DNA of 64,000 bases from Gnetum montanum (GCA_015680685.1 MNCI01007602.1:68245-132244), one strand, 5' to 3'. Counted from the first letter of the stretch, positions 46,129 through 59,380 are shown. Notes: a model not told the origin generated them from the letters alone. Numbers and translations: made by a program.

Positions 46129-46146
46129 TCCCCGACAATGACACCA
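46129..46146 (-). other. Athila-type primer-binding site of G2
   Basis: Minus strand TGGTGTCATTGTCGGGGA, four transitions from the Athila tRNA-Asp site. It lies just before the LTR end at 46151. Confidence 0.75.
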
Positions 46147-46150
46147 ATGA

Positions 46151-46957
46151 TGAGTGACGAGGTACCACTACAGTCAACCATATGAATACGAGCGTTTTCA
46201 CGTGCAATCCGGTCGAACTCTGTAGATAGACTAGTTGTGGCACCTAGACAGTTAGCCTTGGGTTGCAGTTCGTTGTCTTCCCACCTAGACCAGTATTATA
46301 TTTGTCACGTATGGTTTAGTCCAGAGTGAGGTGTATGATAGGTTTCTACTCTAATGCTACTCTTGAGGGAAATGGAAAGAGAGTAATATTAACTAATCTA
46401 GGAGAAAGGGTAAGAGAATCTAATCTAGCCTAAGTGTGATGAGCATCCATTCCTTAATCATCCATAAACATCTTGGACCTCATGCACAACTACCACTGGG
46501 ATTACCAAGCGCAGATCCTAGGTACGCTACTAGGTTACCAAGTAGTCACACTTAAATGCTCGTAATCAAGTCGTATTCATTCCGTGTTCTAACTTGAGTT
46601 TAAGGGTGAGAGAGACTAATTAGGAAAGTAGTAAATAAAAATTGAATAAATAAATAAACAAAGTGAATGCTGCAATGAAGAAGTAATCTCGATCTTTATT
46701 TTCAGTCATGTGCGTGTCTAAGTACGTCACAGTTGAATAAAGGATGCCGTACAATTACATTCACCACACTACGGGCAGACATGGGGAAAATAATCTATCT
46801 TTAGAGGGATCAAACTGCCAGAGTTTCACTACAATCTAATTCTATCTATATGAAACAAGGGAGAGCCACCTCTTATTTATAGACATGGCGATAGACTGCG
46901 ATATCACGTCCCATCAATCATGAAGCAGACTGCATCAATGGGCTTTGAACTCCTACA
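46151..46957 (-). mobile_element. Element G2 5' LTR (807 bp)
   Basis: On the minus strand TGTAGGAGTTC ... GTCACTCA. TATTTATA at 46874-46881 supplies TATAAATA. The U5 aligns with the G1 LTR (40078-40700). Confidence 0.72.
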
Positions 46958-46962
46958 CTAGT

Positions 46963-47275
46963 GAACCCCCTTTACTCTCATGAGCATTTATTGTACACAT
47001 TTTTGGAACTCTTCCTTTATTATTTTAATAAAGTTTCAAATTTTTATTTTTTTGTGCAATTCACATTTTTCCTATTCTATAGATCTATAATTTTTTTATT
47101 ATTATTATTATTATTATTTGCATCACTCATTTTACATTTGCCAAAGTCCCTAGTTGATTGGTCAGACTAACCAGGGCATCTTAAATCCCATTTTTTTCGA
47201 GGCCCTAGGGATTTGAGCTTGAGGTTGCTGCACTGGATCCATTAGTTTTCCAACAATCGATTTTTCTAATTGCAA
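46963..47275 (+). mobile_element. U5 fragment of a TGAAACACC-type LTR
   Basis: Carries the shared U5 block at 47143-47180 (AAGTCCCTAGTTGATTGG, then ACCAGGGCATC). The remainder of this LTR is missing, probably replaced by G2. A TTA microsatellite lies at 47095-47118. Confidence 0.55.
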
Positions 47276-48899
47276 CAAACCTCATTTATTGCTTGATTTT
47301 GAATTTAGTATCTTGAACTAGCTAACTAGTTGATCAAGATAGATATTAGCATGAAGAATCGTCATCACCTCTAGGATCTATCACTTTTTAATCTCTTATT
47401 ATCAAATGTGTAAAAATTAAATATGCTATTTCTATCCATAATTCTTGCAATATGAAAATTGAAAAGAAATTGTTTAGGATCTTGTCCACTATGGAGAAGC
47501 CCATGGTATCCTTGAACATATACAATTGATACTAGCTATCTTGAACACATCATCGTTCATCATGGTTTCAAGGAAGAATCTTTATAAAGTAATATGAACA
47601 ATTATGTATGTAAAGAAACTAGGCCTTGTTGGAAGAGACAAGGACTAGTCTAACTACATCAAGATCCATCTTTGGAGGTTGAAAACTAATGAAATAAAAA
47701 AATATTAATTTAATAAATTCTAACATTGAAGGTTGAAATACAATGGAATGAGAAATTTTGATTTAAGAAATTATAATAATAGTTTATACAAAATAAATCC
47801 TACTAGATTAGGATTTTAATAATACAAAGTGATCCTAAAATTAGGCTCCACATAAACTACTATCTTCTTTTTTCTAAGCTCCACTCTCAGCAATCTTTTA
47901 AGCTTTAAAATCATTTTTAATGGATAATTAGNTATAGTTGAATCTCAAACTTTATTATCTTTATGGTAGTTGCATACAATAAAGCTTAATTAATGCATCC
48001 AAAAGCCATAAACCATTTAATTTGAATTTCATAGTTTGTATATTAAAGATGGACAACCTTAATAAACAAACTAAGCTTTGATTCCATGTTGGGAATTAGG
48101 TAAACATGCAATATAGATTCAAGGTTATTGAGAATTTATAATTTAAGTACAAGAGAATAACAAATCGTGAGAGGTGGATAATTAAATAACCCACTATTAT
48201 AAATGTACATAGTCAAATTTATAAATACATATTATAAAAATTATTAAATATTAAACAAAAATATATATATTGAATATATAAAGGATATAAAATGACAACT
48301 ATCTAGATAGATAACAAACAATTTACTATTATAAAAATAGTAGGATATATTATTCAGATTTAAAGTAACCATTTAATATACCATCATAAGATAAATAGAA
48401 TATGATTTACTATAGTTAACAAGTAATTTTATCTATGGCCATAGACATAGTATGATAGATAAATCAGTAATTCAAAACTATTCAAAACTAAAATCATAGT
48501 AATTTTATGATTGGGTAAATCTGAAAGACTAAAATCTTATTGCATTATCAACCATACTAGAGATAGAACTATAAATTCTAAAATCCTAGAAAGTAAGAAA
48601 AAGAAACCATACAAAAGTAAGGTTACTAGAGCTTCTAATACAAAATAAAACAAGGTCTTTCATACTAAGTAGTTAAGGAATAAAAATCAAAACATTCAAG
48701 CAAGATATAATATTAAAAAATTATTTTTAATGAAATAAATTTGAGTATCCCATGAAATGTTTCCTAAAAGATCACCACTTTCATGGTAGCAAAAGAAGGA
48801 AAAACAATCAGTAATAAACCTTAGAACCTTAATCTTGAAATCAAAGTATTCTTATTTAAAGACCCACTAATTTCTATAACATCATAAGACATAAAGAGA
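47276..48899. other. AT-rich sequence without recognised genes
   Basis: Very AT-rich, one N at 47932, no protein domain in any frame. It may contain the 3' end of the minus-strand LINE, but I see no clear poly(A) tail or target duplication. Confidence 0.4.
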
Positions 48900-51800
48900 A
48901 GAAGAAATTAGAGTTTGATGTTTGTATCACTTCCATTTTTCTCATGTTTGAGAAGTTTGAGAAATAACATCATGAATTGACAAGTCATTTCAATGTATAC
49001 TAGTCATATTTGCAAACTCCTTCCAAAATGATTGGACAATAGAACATGAAAATAAATAATGATTAATGGTTTTAGGTTACACTTTTCATGGTATACAAAT
49101 CTCACTTATAATTAAATCTTAATGATGCAAAAGAACATTCATAGGTAATTTTCCATATAGACATTAGGACATAAAAATTTTGCATTTTGAAATCATGATG
49201 TCCTTCCACCAATCTTCCCTGAGAGGATCCTTAAAACCCAAAGCCAACTTTGCATAAGCATTATTTAACTTATATTGATTAGAATCTCCCCAATGAATAG
49301 ATTGTCCTTCAACATGTACAATTGAACTACATTACAACTCATACTACTTAGAATTTCATAAAGATGTTCCCTAGAGATTCTATCATAAGCTTTGCTTATG
49401 TCTAATTTCAAAGAAATACTTGGATATTTTTTAGGATGAGCTGAACAAAAAATATTTTATGCAAGAAGAGCATGGTTCAAAAGGTATTGTCTAGCAACAA
49501 ATCTAGCTTGTTCAAGGGTAAGAATTTATTGAAAACTCTATTAGTCATAAATTTGGAGATAGTCTTTAATATTCAAAGCCCTCATCTTCTTAGATAAAAG
49601 AGAAGTCCAAGTAATATTTCATTCACTAATAATAAAATCAATCCTCCAAAATTCAAACAGGATATATCAAATATTCTTTTTCACAACATGCCAAAAAAAT
49701 TAAAAAATAAATTGAAAAACCATTCACACCCAGGGATTTATTATTGGTCATCTTATTAATTGTATTTAGAAGTTCTTATTGTTAATATCCTAGATAGAAA
49801 GCTCAGTATCCATGGACTTTAACACTTCCTATAGAGCATTATGATGAGCTACTAAATCTTTATCCAAAAGTTCTTACTATAAATTCAAAGTAATATTGAA
49901 AATATAAGTAGGATCAGAGTTTACTGTTCTATCTGTTTATCCCAAATGGAGAATCCTAGCCTTAAAATGCTTAATTAAAGCATACTAGTGGAAAAAATGA
50001 ATACTACTATCACCTTATAAAAGACATTTTATTATGGGGCTCTACTTTTAAAAATTTATTTTTTACTACTGAGCATCCTCCAAGCTTGAAGAGGTTCCTA
50101 TTTGCATTCCTAGTGATCTTGAGACTAATCCATAATTTCCTTCTTCCATTGGAACTCATTCAATTGCTTCAATAGATCTCTCTTGCATTGATGCCAATTA
50201 AGAGGATGCTCGTTTTTCCAAGTTATCATGGCATAATAAATTTTTACAAATTTTGTATACCCTTGAATTGAATAAATCCTAAAACTATTTAACCATACTC
50301 ATGCTACATAATTTATTCCACTTTATTTAACTAATTCCAATAATTTTTTCATCAAAAAATTGATTTGTGAGACAAAAATTTAATATTCAACAAAATGGAC
50401 TAATGATCTAAACTAGTGCAAGAAACATGATGAGTAATTATGAAAGGAAAACATTAGTACTAAGAAACCAAAGCCAAAAACCTATCCATTTTACATAAAA
50501 TTCAATATATACTTTGACATTGATTTGAAAATGTATATAAACTACTAGTCAAATATATATCTAATAGAGCCAAAGAATTGATTGCATCCATAAAGAGAGA
50601 ATTGAAAATCATATTTCAACTTCATCCAAGATTCTCTATAGATTGTAAAAAAAAATTAAGATCCCTATCAAAGGTATTGGATTTGTGATATGTTGAAGTT
50701 TAAACAAAACATTCACCCAAAAAGTAGCCCTATCTTCAACCTTAGGAGGAACCATAATCATTGTTCAAAATCCAATCAAGTAAACATAAAATCTTGATTA
50801 CTAATGAACTAAACTTATATCACAATAAAGAAATAAAAAATATTAGATTTCCAAGCAATCCACAAACCAAAAAAGGAACCAAAAGAACTTGCAAAACAAA
50901 AATAACATTGATGAAAATGATTATGGATATGAGTTGTACTTTAAACATCATCCATTTTAGTTTCTTGGAAACATTAAAGATCTAAATTTTTAGAATAATT
51001 CTAGGATTTAATGGTCTATTGATGAGAGGAAAATAAGAGCCCTTTTGCATTTTAGCTAAGAATCTTCATATGAAGTTGGAGGAAAAAGCTCCTTGATGTA
51101 TTTTGTTAAGAACATCCAAATAGCTTAATGTTAATTGTAGTTATTTTTTTTCTTTATGGAAACTAAACACTAGAAATTTTTATTACATCCAAGAAATCAT
51201 AAAATATTTGTTAAATAGTTATAAAGCCTCAACATATTTTTGAAGAAGGTTGAAAACATCATTGATTTAATGACCTATGTAGATAGAGTCAATTTTAAAG
51301 AAAGTAATTAGTGGATTATAATTAATAGCATAATTTAATTGAATGCCAATCAAAGAGGGGCAAAATAAAAAAATATGTTTTTAATCTTCTATTCTTTATT
51401 TTCATAATATGCAAATATGCTCTCTTGATATATTAATCCAATGATCTATCTCAATAAGGAGATAATGAAAGCTCATTTTTGGTCTAGCAATTTAATTTCT
51501 TAAATGAATAAGAATAGCTAAGAATAGAAACTTTTGAGTACTATATAAAAAACTCCTTTAGTAGAATGTAAATAGAAATGATTTTTCCCTAATATGTTCA
51601 ACCAAAATTTAGCTAGGAATTTTTCTTTCATAGTTTTCCATATGAACATTTTGTTTAAAGGAATATCCTCTATTACAATATTTCATAACTAAGGCCATAA
51701 TTTTCCTTGATGGAATGATCCATTTTCTTGTGTAGAATTCATTATCTCCTTAGCATAATTAACTTCCTTCATGTGACTTAACTTTTAAGTATAAGCAATA
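48900..51800 (-). pseudogene. LINE (L1-type) retrotransposon remnant, broken
   Basis: On the minus strand, endonuclease parts at 50375-50610 (FMDAINSLALLDI, GSLYTFSNQ-like, K.DRF, and SLDH.SILLNI for the SDH motif) are followed by RT entry at 49715-49755 (NKS.GVNGF) and LKLDISKAYDRIS at about 49378-49414 (first RT Asp). A zinc-binding C-terminal part at 48930-49260 (WWKDIMIS, GKLPMNVLLH, CSIVQSFWKEF) then follows after only about 120 bases, so the RT palm with the catalytic DD is deleted. Upstream, 51000-51800 may hold ORF1 or the start of ORF2. Many stops and frameshifts. Confidence 0.75.
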
Positions 51801-52126
51801 AATTAACAAAGGGCTTTAACTTCAAGATAAAGCAAATCTTCTTCTAAAAGTAAGATATCATACGAATTCTACATTTTCACTTAAAATTCACATATAAGAA
51901 ATTTTTTGAACATACTCTAATTTTTTTCCAATTATGTGTGGAAAGAGAAGGTCCCAACTAACACACCCATGTAATAATATAGGTTAAATAAGACTACAAA
52001 AAAGTTTCCTTCTAATATCCTATGGTAAAATTTATTTCTTGATATAGTTATTTCTTAGAGAAAATAAAGCTCACATGTCAGTTGAAACCTTTTGAGCAAT
52101 AAAGGTACTCCAATTATAAATACTGA
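51801..52126. other. Spacer between LINE and element D
   Basis: AT-rich; nothing recognised. It ends at ACTGA, which would be the target duplication of element D if its other end were in view. Confidence 0.4.
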
Positions 52127-52174
52127 TGAAACACCACCAAATCTAGACTACAGCATCCCAACTACAAATTTTTC

Positions 52175-52900
52175 TAAGTTCTGAGACTATGCTCTCCCCC
52201 AAATGGTAGCGTAGTTAGCCTCTAGTGGAGAGCATAGTCAGCATGAAAGGGCAATTTTTTGTAGTTTTTTCTAAGTGTTGAGACTATGCTCTCCACTACC
52301 CTAGAGCATAGTCAGCCTATCATGGAGAGCATAGTCAACATGAAGGCCAATTTTGTAATTTTTTCTAAGTGTCATCATAAAGCTAGTTGCAACAAATTTT
52401 TCTAAGTCTTGGGACTACACTCTCCACTACCCTAGAGCATAGTTAGCCTCTCATGAAGAGCATAGTTAATATGAAGCCTAGTCTTGCAATTTTTACTAAG
52501 TGTTAGCATAAAGCTAGTTATAACAATTTTTTCTCTATGTGTTGGGACTACACTCTCCATTTCCCTAGAGCATAGTCAACCTCCAGTGGAGAGTGTAGTC
52601 AGCAAATTTGTAGGTGTTCACAAGTTTTGACAAGTCTAAGGACTATGCTCATCCCTAGTTGGAAGCATAGTCAGCCTCACGTGGGAAGTGTAGTTTGCAA
52701 GAAGCTCATTTTTCTCAAACTTCCTTAGTCCTGAGACTACACTCTTCCCCAATCCAAAGCATCGTCATCCTCTAGTAGAGAGTGTAGTTAGCATGAAGGC
52801 TATGTTTCACAAATTTTTCTTAAGTGTGGGACTATGCTCTCCCCCAATCTAGAGCATAGTCAAGCGTAGTCAACCAGAACAGCCTCCAGTAGCCTTCATA
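52175..52900 (+). repeat. GACTATGCTCTCC ... GAGAGCATAGTC palindromic array
   Basis: About a dozen half-sites in alternating orientation: GACTATGCTCTCC or GACTACACTCTCC, then a short spacer with AGAGCATAGTC or GAGCATAGTTAGCCTC. Units are 60-120 bases with TTTTTCTAAGT links. The same words occur in the G LTR at 41490-42100 (reversed) and in the gag leaders of elements B and D. Confidence 0.85.
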
Positions 52901-53265
52901 GCATAGCAACACCACTCATCTCAACTCCAACTCACCTTCAGCAAGTGTAGTTAGCAAAATGCTTCTTTTTGTATCCCCTTTTTTCCCCAGAATTGTAATT
53001 ATGCTTGACCCCATGTGAGAGCATGGAGAGAATAGTCCTAAAGCATAGTCTCCAAGCTTGCATTTGTTAGTTACCTCGCAGTCTTCTTGGCACACACATG
53101 TGGTTGGTAGTGTAGTCATAGTCTCATAGTCTTGTAGAATCTAGTAGAGCACAACAAAGCACAACACCATCAACCCAGTGGAGAGTGTAGTTGGATGAGA
53201 GCATGGTCCCAACTATCCCCTCTACCACATGGTAGCCATTTTGCATTTTTTGTTAACCTTAGACT

Positions 53266-53273
53266 TATAAATA
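53266..53273 (+). promoter_or_regulatory. TATA box of element D LTR
   Basis: TATAAATA downstream of the palindromic array, with non-repetitive sequence after it. Confidence 0.6.
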
Positions 53274-53980
53274 TCTACACCATTAAAGTTTTTAGGGTTG
53301 GAAAAATTGGCAAATCAAAGACTTGGCAAACATAAGGAGCACTTGGGAGAGAACCAAAGGCATATTGATGAAGTTGCAAACCACCGCAATCCACCAGAAC
53401 ACTACAACCAATGATACACCATGGTGGCCAACTTGGCATATGAAAACACCTTAGTAGAATGCCAACCTTCATGGCCATACACCCCCAAGACTATGACTAC
53501 ACTATCCATTATGCCTGCTATACACTATGTACCTTCTAACCCCCTTTGGTATTAACTATGCTTAATCCCATTGGGGGTGGTGTTCTGCTTGAATTTTTCA
53601 CACTTTTCGCACTTTAATTTTTCATTGTTTTACCTCATAGTCATGCCTAAAAACATGCCCAATTAGAAATCTACACACATTCCCACTTCACTGAAACTCT
53701 TGACTATGCTTGACCCCACTAACACCATTAACATTGTTGACACCATTAACATCATTGACACCATTGACATTGCTTGAATACTTAGCATCATTTTGCATCA
53801 ACACTATGGCTAACCATGCTGCACCCTCTTTGCATCTAGTAAGTCCATATTCAATTGGCTAGATCATTCAAGGAACCCCATCTTCTGCTCCAGTAGGTCC
53901 TCACACAAGTTCAAGGTTAGGCTTTCTAGGTTGTGAACCTTGGTGTTTCAGCCATCGACATTTTTGATTGCTACAATTTT

Positions 53981-53998
53981 TGGTGATAGAAGGAGGGT
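53981..53998 (+). other. Primer-binding site of element D
   Basis: TGGTGATAGAAGGAGGGT, five bases after the LTR end; close to the consensus TGGCGCTAGAAGGAGGGC. Confidence 0.7.
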
Positions 53999-54542
53999 CA
54001 AAACCATCTAATTTCTCTCTAACTCCATTATGATTGTCTCATGTTCTCTCTACATCACATTTTTTGACTTTAGGCTAGCATAGACCATAACATGCTTGTG
54101 AACTTTCTATGCATGTAGCAATAGTTGGACTTTAGGTAAGCACAAGCATTATCTACCAACCGGTTGGTCTAGATTGGACCCTATAGTTAGTTTCTCGAGA
54201 ACCTCATGTAGTAATCCAAAGTACACATATCCACTATCTCCAAAATTATTAATTCTTTTAGTTGGAGCATACTCAGCTCCAGTGTAGGGAGTGTAGTCAA
54301 CTTTCTAGCATAGAGAGTGTATCTAGCTCCATCATAGAGAGCATAGTTAGCTTTCTAGCGTAGAGAGGGTAGTCATCTTCAACATAGAAAGCATAGTCAG
54401 CTCTAGCATAGAGAGCATAGTCAATGTAGTCAATGGTGTTAGCAATATTTTGTGATCAACAACCCTTACATCAATCCTGAGCACACTTGTTATCTTGTCC
54501 ATTCAATAAGAGACCAGGATTAACAACCCTAGGAATCTTGTA
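53999..54542 (+). other. gag leader of element D with palindromic half-sites
   Basis: Untranslated leader. At 54250-54430 GAGAGCATAGTCAGC-like words recur about every 30-40 bases, echoing the U3 array. Confidence 0.6.
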
Positions 54543-57332
54543 ATGGCAGAGCCAAGACAATCTCTTAGGTTTCATCGTCAAGACCTAAAGTATGCCATGC
54601 TAAGTGATGACCAATACAACTTTATTTGTGAAAATATTTAAGTAGGGCTATATGTAGACCTATTGTACATGGAAGAAAAATGAGGATATGAACTTATCCA
54701 TTGAAATGGATGGGAGTATATCCCCTCCTCAGTCAATGTTATCTCGCTCACAAAGGCCTACCATTGGATGTTAGCTTAGCTCATCTGAACAAATGAGCAT
54801 GATTTAGGAATAGACTATGAGGATCCCCTATAGGAAGAAGAGGATGTGTTCAAAGCTTGATTTGAGCATGAAGGATTTTTCCACACTATCTTCCTATGAG
54901 TGAATCCTAGTCTGGCTCCTTTGTAGTCTTGTTCATCCATTTTCCTTGAGATGGTCATAGCATCAACATCACCTTCTAGGTTAGCACCTATGATAGTGAC
55001 ACATCGAATACAACATACACATTACAATGTAATAGCTCCCTTTAGTTTACTCTTCATGGCATCATTTCCATCCTTTTAGCGATCACTACCCATAGCAACC
55101 ACATCAAATCAGTGATATGTCTATGTAGGACTTGTCTCTAGGCCCCAAGTAGCTCAAGCACCCTATGTCTTACCCGTTTTTTCAATTCTCTTGGTGCCAA
55201 CTTAACCTATATATGCATTTCCTACCTTGATTACCATCCCTAAAGCATGGCCCACACATCAAGCACATTCTACAATTCCACAACCCACAACTAGGCTATG
55301 GACCACACAACTTGTCTAATAGCAAATTGTGCAACCAAAATAACTAGTTGTAATGTCTCAAAACTTAGACCAAGTGTTCAAAATAATCCATAACCTGATA
55401 GAAGAGGTCAAATAGCTTAAAGTTGCTTCCTCCAAAACTATCAAAGTGGTGAAACTTTACCAAGATGGTCCTATAAGCCCTATGGTCCCACTGCTAACTC
55501 TTCTAGCTAGAGTTCCACTACCTTAGTTAACAAAATGCAATGGTGAGGAGGATCTCAATGCACATCTGGTCACATTTAGGTCAAAGTTCTTGCTATTGAA
55601 AGCATGGCCACATGTCATCATACACATTTTTTCCATGTCACTCACTAGCAATGTGTTAGATTGGTACCTTGCATTACCTAGAAGCTCTATCTCCTCTTTT
55701 GAGGACCTTCTAAGCTAATATGTAATGTGATTCAAATACAACTTGAAGTTAGAGATGACTTTAGATCAACTGATGCAAATCAAGCAGGGCCAGCTAGAGC
55801 CCATGCAAAAATTCATTCAATGTTGAAGCACCTTGTTGAATGAAATATGAGAACCAATAGCCAAAACACAGCTTTTGGCCATTTTTAAGGTTGCATTCAA
55901 TGACTTCATAAATTTTAAATTCTATTACTTAGGTCAACAATCCCTAAGTCATGCCTTTACCTAAACCAAGAGCATACAAGATGTGGTAGAAGCTAGTAAG
56001 GACCTATCCTATGTGGCCTATGAAAACTAGCATGCAAGGAAGGATAAGGATAAGGGAAAGTAGAATGTAATGGTGGAAACTATGTCCAAAGAGGCCAAAG
56101 CAACCAACCTAAGGCCAACAGCCAAGCAGCATAGAGCCCCAGCTGACAACAAAGCCACCAACTCTAGCACTGTGGAAACCAACCAGACTACATCCTTCAT
56201 TTTTATAGTGCAATCTATTCCAAGGCCTAAATTTAAGTGCAAGGATCACTCTAAGTACACCCCATTATCATTAAAACCTTCAAAGCTACTAGACCAACTA
56301 TTGAAAGCTAGACGTATCTAGTACAAGTAGATGTTCGAGGATGCTCGCAAAAAACATGATAGGTATTGCAAGCTACTAAGGAATATTGCATTGGCAACAC
56401 AAAACAAGCCCCTAGTCCCAAGGAGTTTTAGGTTGAATCGATTTTGCGACTACCACCAATTACCCTCCCATGACACTAATTTTTGCATAGCCTTGAAGGA
56501 TGAACTACAAAGGATGATTAATAATGGTGAGTTAGTACTTGACACTACTAACTTGGTTAGGCCTCAAAACTATTCTATGAGGGTGTACAACGACCCTCTA
56601 AATGAAAATGGTGATAGTTATGCCATAAATTCTATCAACATTGATGATGACCTAGAACCCATGCAATAGCCATTCATGGTCTGGGTGCCCTTTGGTAGTG
56701 CAAGGGTCCCCTCAACCCCCATAAGCTTGAGGCCCCCTTTCATCATTAGAGTACCACCTCAAGCACCTATGACACCCTTTTTTTTTAAGGTTCCCCTACA
56801 AGTTGCATCAATAATAATAACTTAGCCACCCTTCATCATCTGAGTGCCATAGCAAGCTAGCCCTTGACTTGCCCAAAATACCATGGTGGCCAATGCATCA
56901 GTTCCTTCCTTTCCAAGAGGCAACCTCATTAGCAACATTTGGAGGCCCTTAAGGTGGCAGCATAGGAGGCCTAATGAGCATATCACAAATAATATTTTTA
57001 GGCAACATCAAGACCAAAGAGCACTAGGTCTACCAAGACTAGTCCCTATATTTGTGGTCCACATGGCCAAGGCAACTAAATAGGATATAATAAGAAAATC
57101 ACCAAGAAGCACTAAGACCCCTAAGTAGGCCAACCAAGTAAAGCCAAAGTTACCTCCATAAGAGATCCATCTCTTAGGACACATGGAAGAAGTCAAAGCC
57201 AACAAAAGTGCAACTAATGGCAAAGACTTCATGGATGCATTAGCCCAAATCAAATAAACACTGAATTAGAAAAACACAACATTAAGCTTATATGAATTAA
57301 TTATTATCTCATTTTCCCACCATGAAGCATTG
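54543..57332 (+). pseudogene. Element D gag, cut off by element C
   Basis: ATG at 54543 (MAEPRQSLRFHRQDLKYAML). N-terminal SDDQYNFICENI matches elements B and E. Gag core at about 55540-55960 (GEEDLNAHLVTFRSKFLLL, VLDWYLALPRSSISSFEDLL, FKYNLKLEMTLDQLMQIKQ). The knuckle FCDYHQLPSHDTNFC at about 56440-56490 keeps CX2HX4HX4C. The frame runs, with TAG stops at Gln positions, to LYELIIISFSHHEAL, where the LTR of element C begins. The matching place in C is 62846-62880, so the protease would lie beyond element C. Confidence 0.85.
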
Positions 57333-57749
57333 TGAAACACCACTAATTTCAGGCTTTCATGACTTAGCATGAGATTTGTCCAAGCATTGAAACCTAGGCA
57401 AAATTTCTCCAAGTGTGGTATCATGCTGTGCCGCATAGATAGGATGGAATCTTGGAAGTCCTAAAATTTGCAAAGTCTTTTCTAAGTCTTTTTGCTATGC
57501 TCTTTAGCACAATCAGCATAGCACTCATTTCCAAGGCCAGTTTGCACAAAAAGGACACAAAGGATGGACTAAATAGTTCGATAAATTTTCTATCTTCTGG
57601 GTCATCAAGCTTGCTATGTTCCCTAGCTTGCCTAGCTTGACACATGTACCAGTTGCTAGTCCACCCAAGTGCTAGGCTAGGATTTGTTAAAAGTGTTCAA
57701 GATGGAAAAAATAATTCTGAAATTTTTTTATTTTTGGACCTATTATGCT

Positions 57750-58240
57750 CTACTATGCTACATAGCATAATAGGCACTGTGGAACTAAAATTTTCCTAAG
57801 TGTTGGATCGAACATGGAAGGTGAATTTTGCAATTCTTCGACCTCCAAGGTGCCTGTCCTACTTCATCTTCAGAGCATGATTAACATCCCATGAAAAAGC
57901 ATTACAAATTTGGTCAAAATTCATTCAAAATTAGATGTTATGTTGTGCTATGCTACATAGCATAGACAATGTAGCAAAGGTGCAAGGGTCAAAAATTTCC
58001 CAAGTATGAAATGAAGAGATATCAGGATCTTTCAACATGAAAAGTGTAGTTTCTGGTTGCTAAAGTTGCTTGTCTTGCTAAATCTCAGAAGTCATGTTTC
58101 AGTTTTTAATGAAATTCATTGGAAAATGGGTGCTACACACTACTATGTTGTGTAGCATAGACAACATAGTAGGCCAAAATTGTAAAAGTTTTCTAAGTGT
58201 TCACACTACACTTCATTACGCTGGATAGCATAGATAGTGT
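57750..58240 (+). repeat. CTATGCTACATAGCATA palindromes in U3 of element C
   Basis: At least four palindromes or near-palindromes built on TATGCTAC and GTAGCATA, spaced about 60-200 bases apart and interleaved with TTTCCTAAGTGT-like links, similar in layout to the LTR of element D. Confidence 0.75.
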
Positions 58241-58683
58241 AACACTTGGAAAATGCCTCCAGATGCCTCCAAAAGCTTCCAAAACTTAGCATTGACCTTC
58301 ATTTCAGCTTTGGCATCTCTCAGGTGGCTAAGACCAATATTTTTCTTTATTTTTCCATCCCCCATTGATCCCTAAAATTATCCCTATGCTTAACCCTACC
58401 TGGAAGAGCAGGGAAGACGTAGTCCCAGAGCATAGGCTCCAAGTTGCATGCATATTAGGCATTTTTGTAGGCACAAGGTAGTTCTTTAGATTTTGGCACA
58501 TGCAGTTTGGGCAATATGGTCATAGTTTAGCAAATTTTCAATCTCTATCCCTATCCTATAAAGCATAGCACCATTGAGCTTGACACTTGGAGCATAACAT
58601 ACCAACATGATGCACTCACACCCATGCCATGTGGGACCCAGGACATGTGGCATCCAGCCCACATCTCCTAACAATCTTGCCTC

Positions 58684-58691
58684 TATAAATA
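58684..58691 (+). promoter_or_regulatory. TATA box of element C LTR
   Basis: TATAAATA followed by ACCCTAG, almost the same context as LTR 2 (TATAAATACCCC at 9561). Confidence 0.6.
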
Positions 58692-59380
58692 CCCTAGTAA
58701 TCAACATTCTAAGGGTTGGCTTTTGCAATTGGCTTTGGTAGAAGATTGGCAAACAAAACATTGATGAGTAGCAAATCTCAACATTAGAGTGCTCCTCAGC
58801 ACTTGCTTCACTATCACACATGAGCATAACACTTACATCCACACCTACAAAACGTAGCAACTATCAATTTGGTGAGCTACATCTTCTCTACATTTGTCAG
58901 CATCACATCCATAGCATCTTAAGGATTTTTACCATGTTGTCTTGCCATCCCGCTGTGCCTACCTAACATTACATACTAGTTGTACACATCATTTAAGAAA
59001 AAGTCATGTTCCCCAATCTTGGGGCAATGCATTTCCTCACCTAAAATTTCATTTCATTTTCATATAGCACATATTTTAAACTATTAGTGAATTTTTTTAT
59101 TTCTATTATTAATATGCATTAAGGTATGCCCATTGATACACTTTCATCATTATGCATGTTATGCTCTTGACTTGTTCTGATTCCTATACGTGATGCTCTA
59201 AAACACCATTCACAAATGATTATTAGACATCATGTAAGTCCCTATCTAATCGACAAGATCATTCAAGGTGCCCTATTTCTATTTTCTTTAGCATGGCCCT
59301 CCCATGGACTCAAGGTTAAGCTATACGTCTAACAACCTCTTGGTGTTACAACCATCGATGTTTTCAGATGCTACAGTTTC

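Larger units (their letters stand above)
52127..53975 (+). mobile_element. Element D 5' LTR (1849 bp)
   Basis: Starts TGAAACACCACC and ends GATTGCTACA, followed by a primer site. U3 has a palindromic array (52175-52900), TATAAATA at 53266-53273, and the shared U5 block at 53841-53880. It is not preceded by a polypurine tract, as expected for a 5' LTR. Confidence 0.85.
57333..59375 (+). mobile_element. Element C 5' LTR (2043 bp), inserted into element D
   Basis: Starts TGAAACACCACTAATTTC and ends GATGCTACA. The five bases before it are CATTG; the partner lies outside the window. U3 holds palindromes such as CTATGCTACATAGCATA (57755-57780, 57940-57970, 58140-58175). TATAAATA at 58684. Shared U5 block at 59236-59273. 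Confidence 0.88.

Noticed and set aside
47095-47118. Functional TTA repeat
   Set aside because: Ordinary microsatellite in AT-rich DNA.
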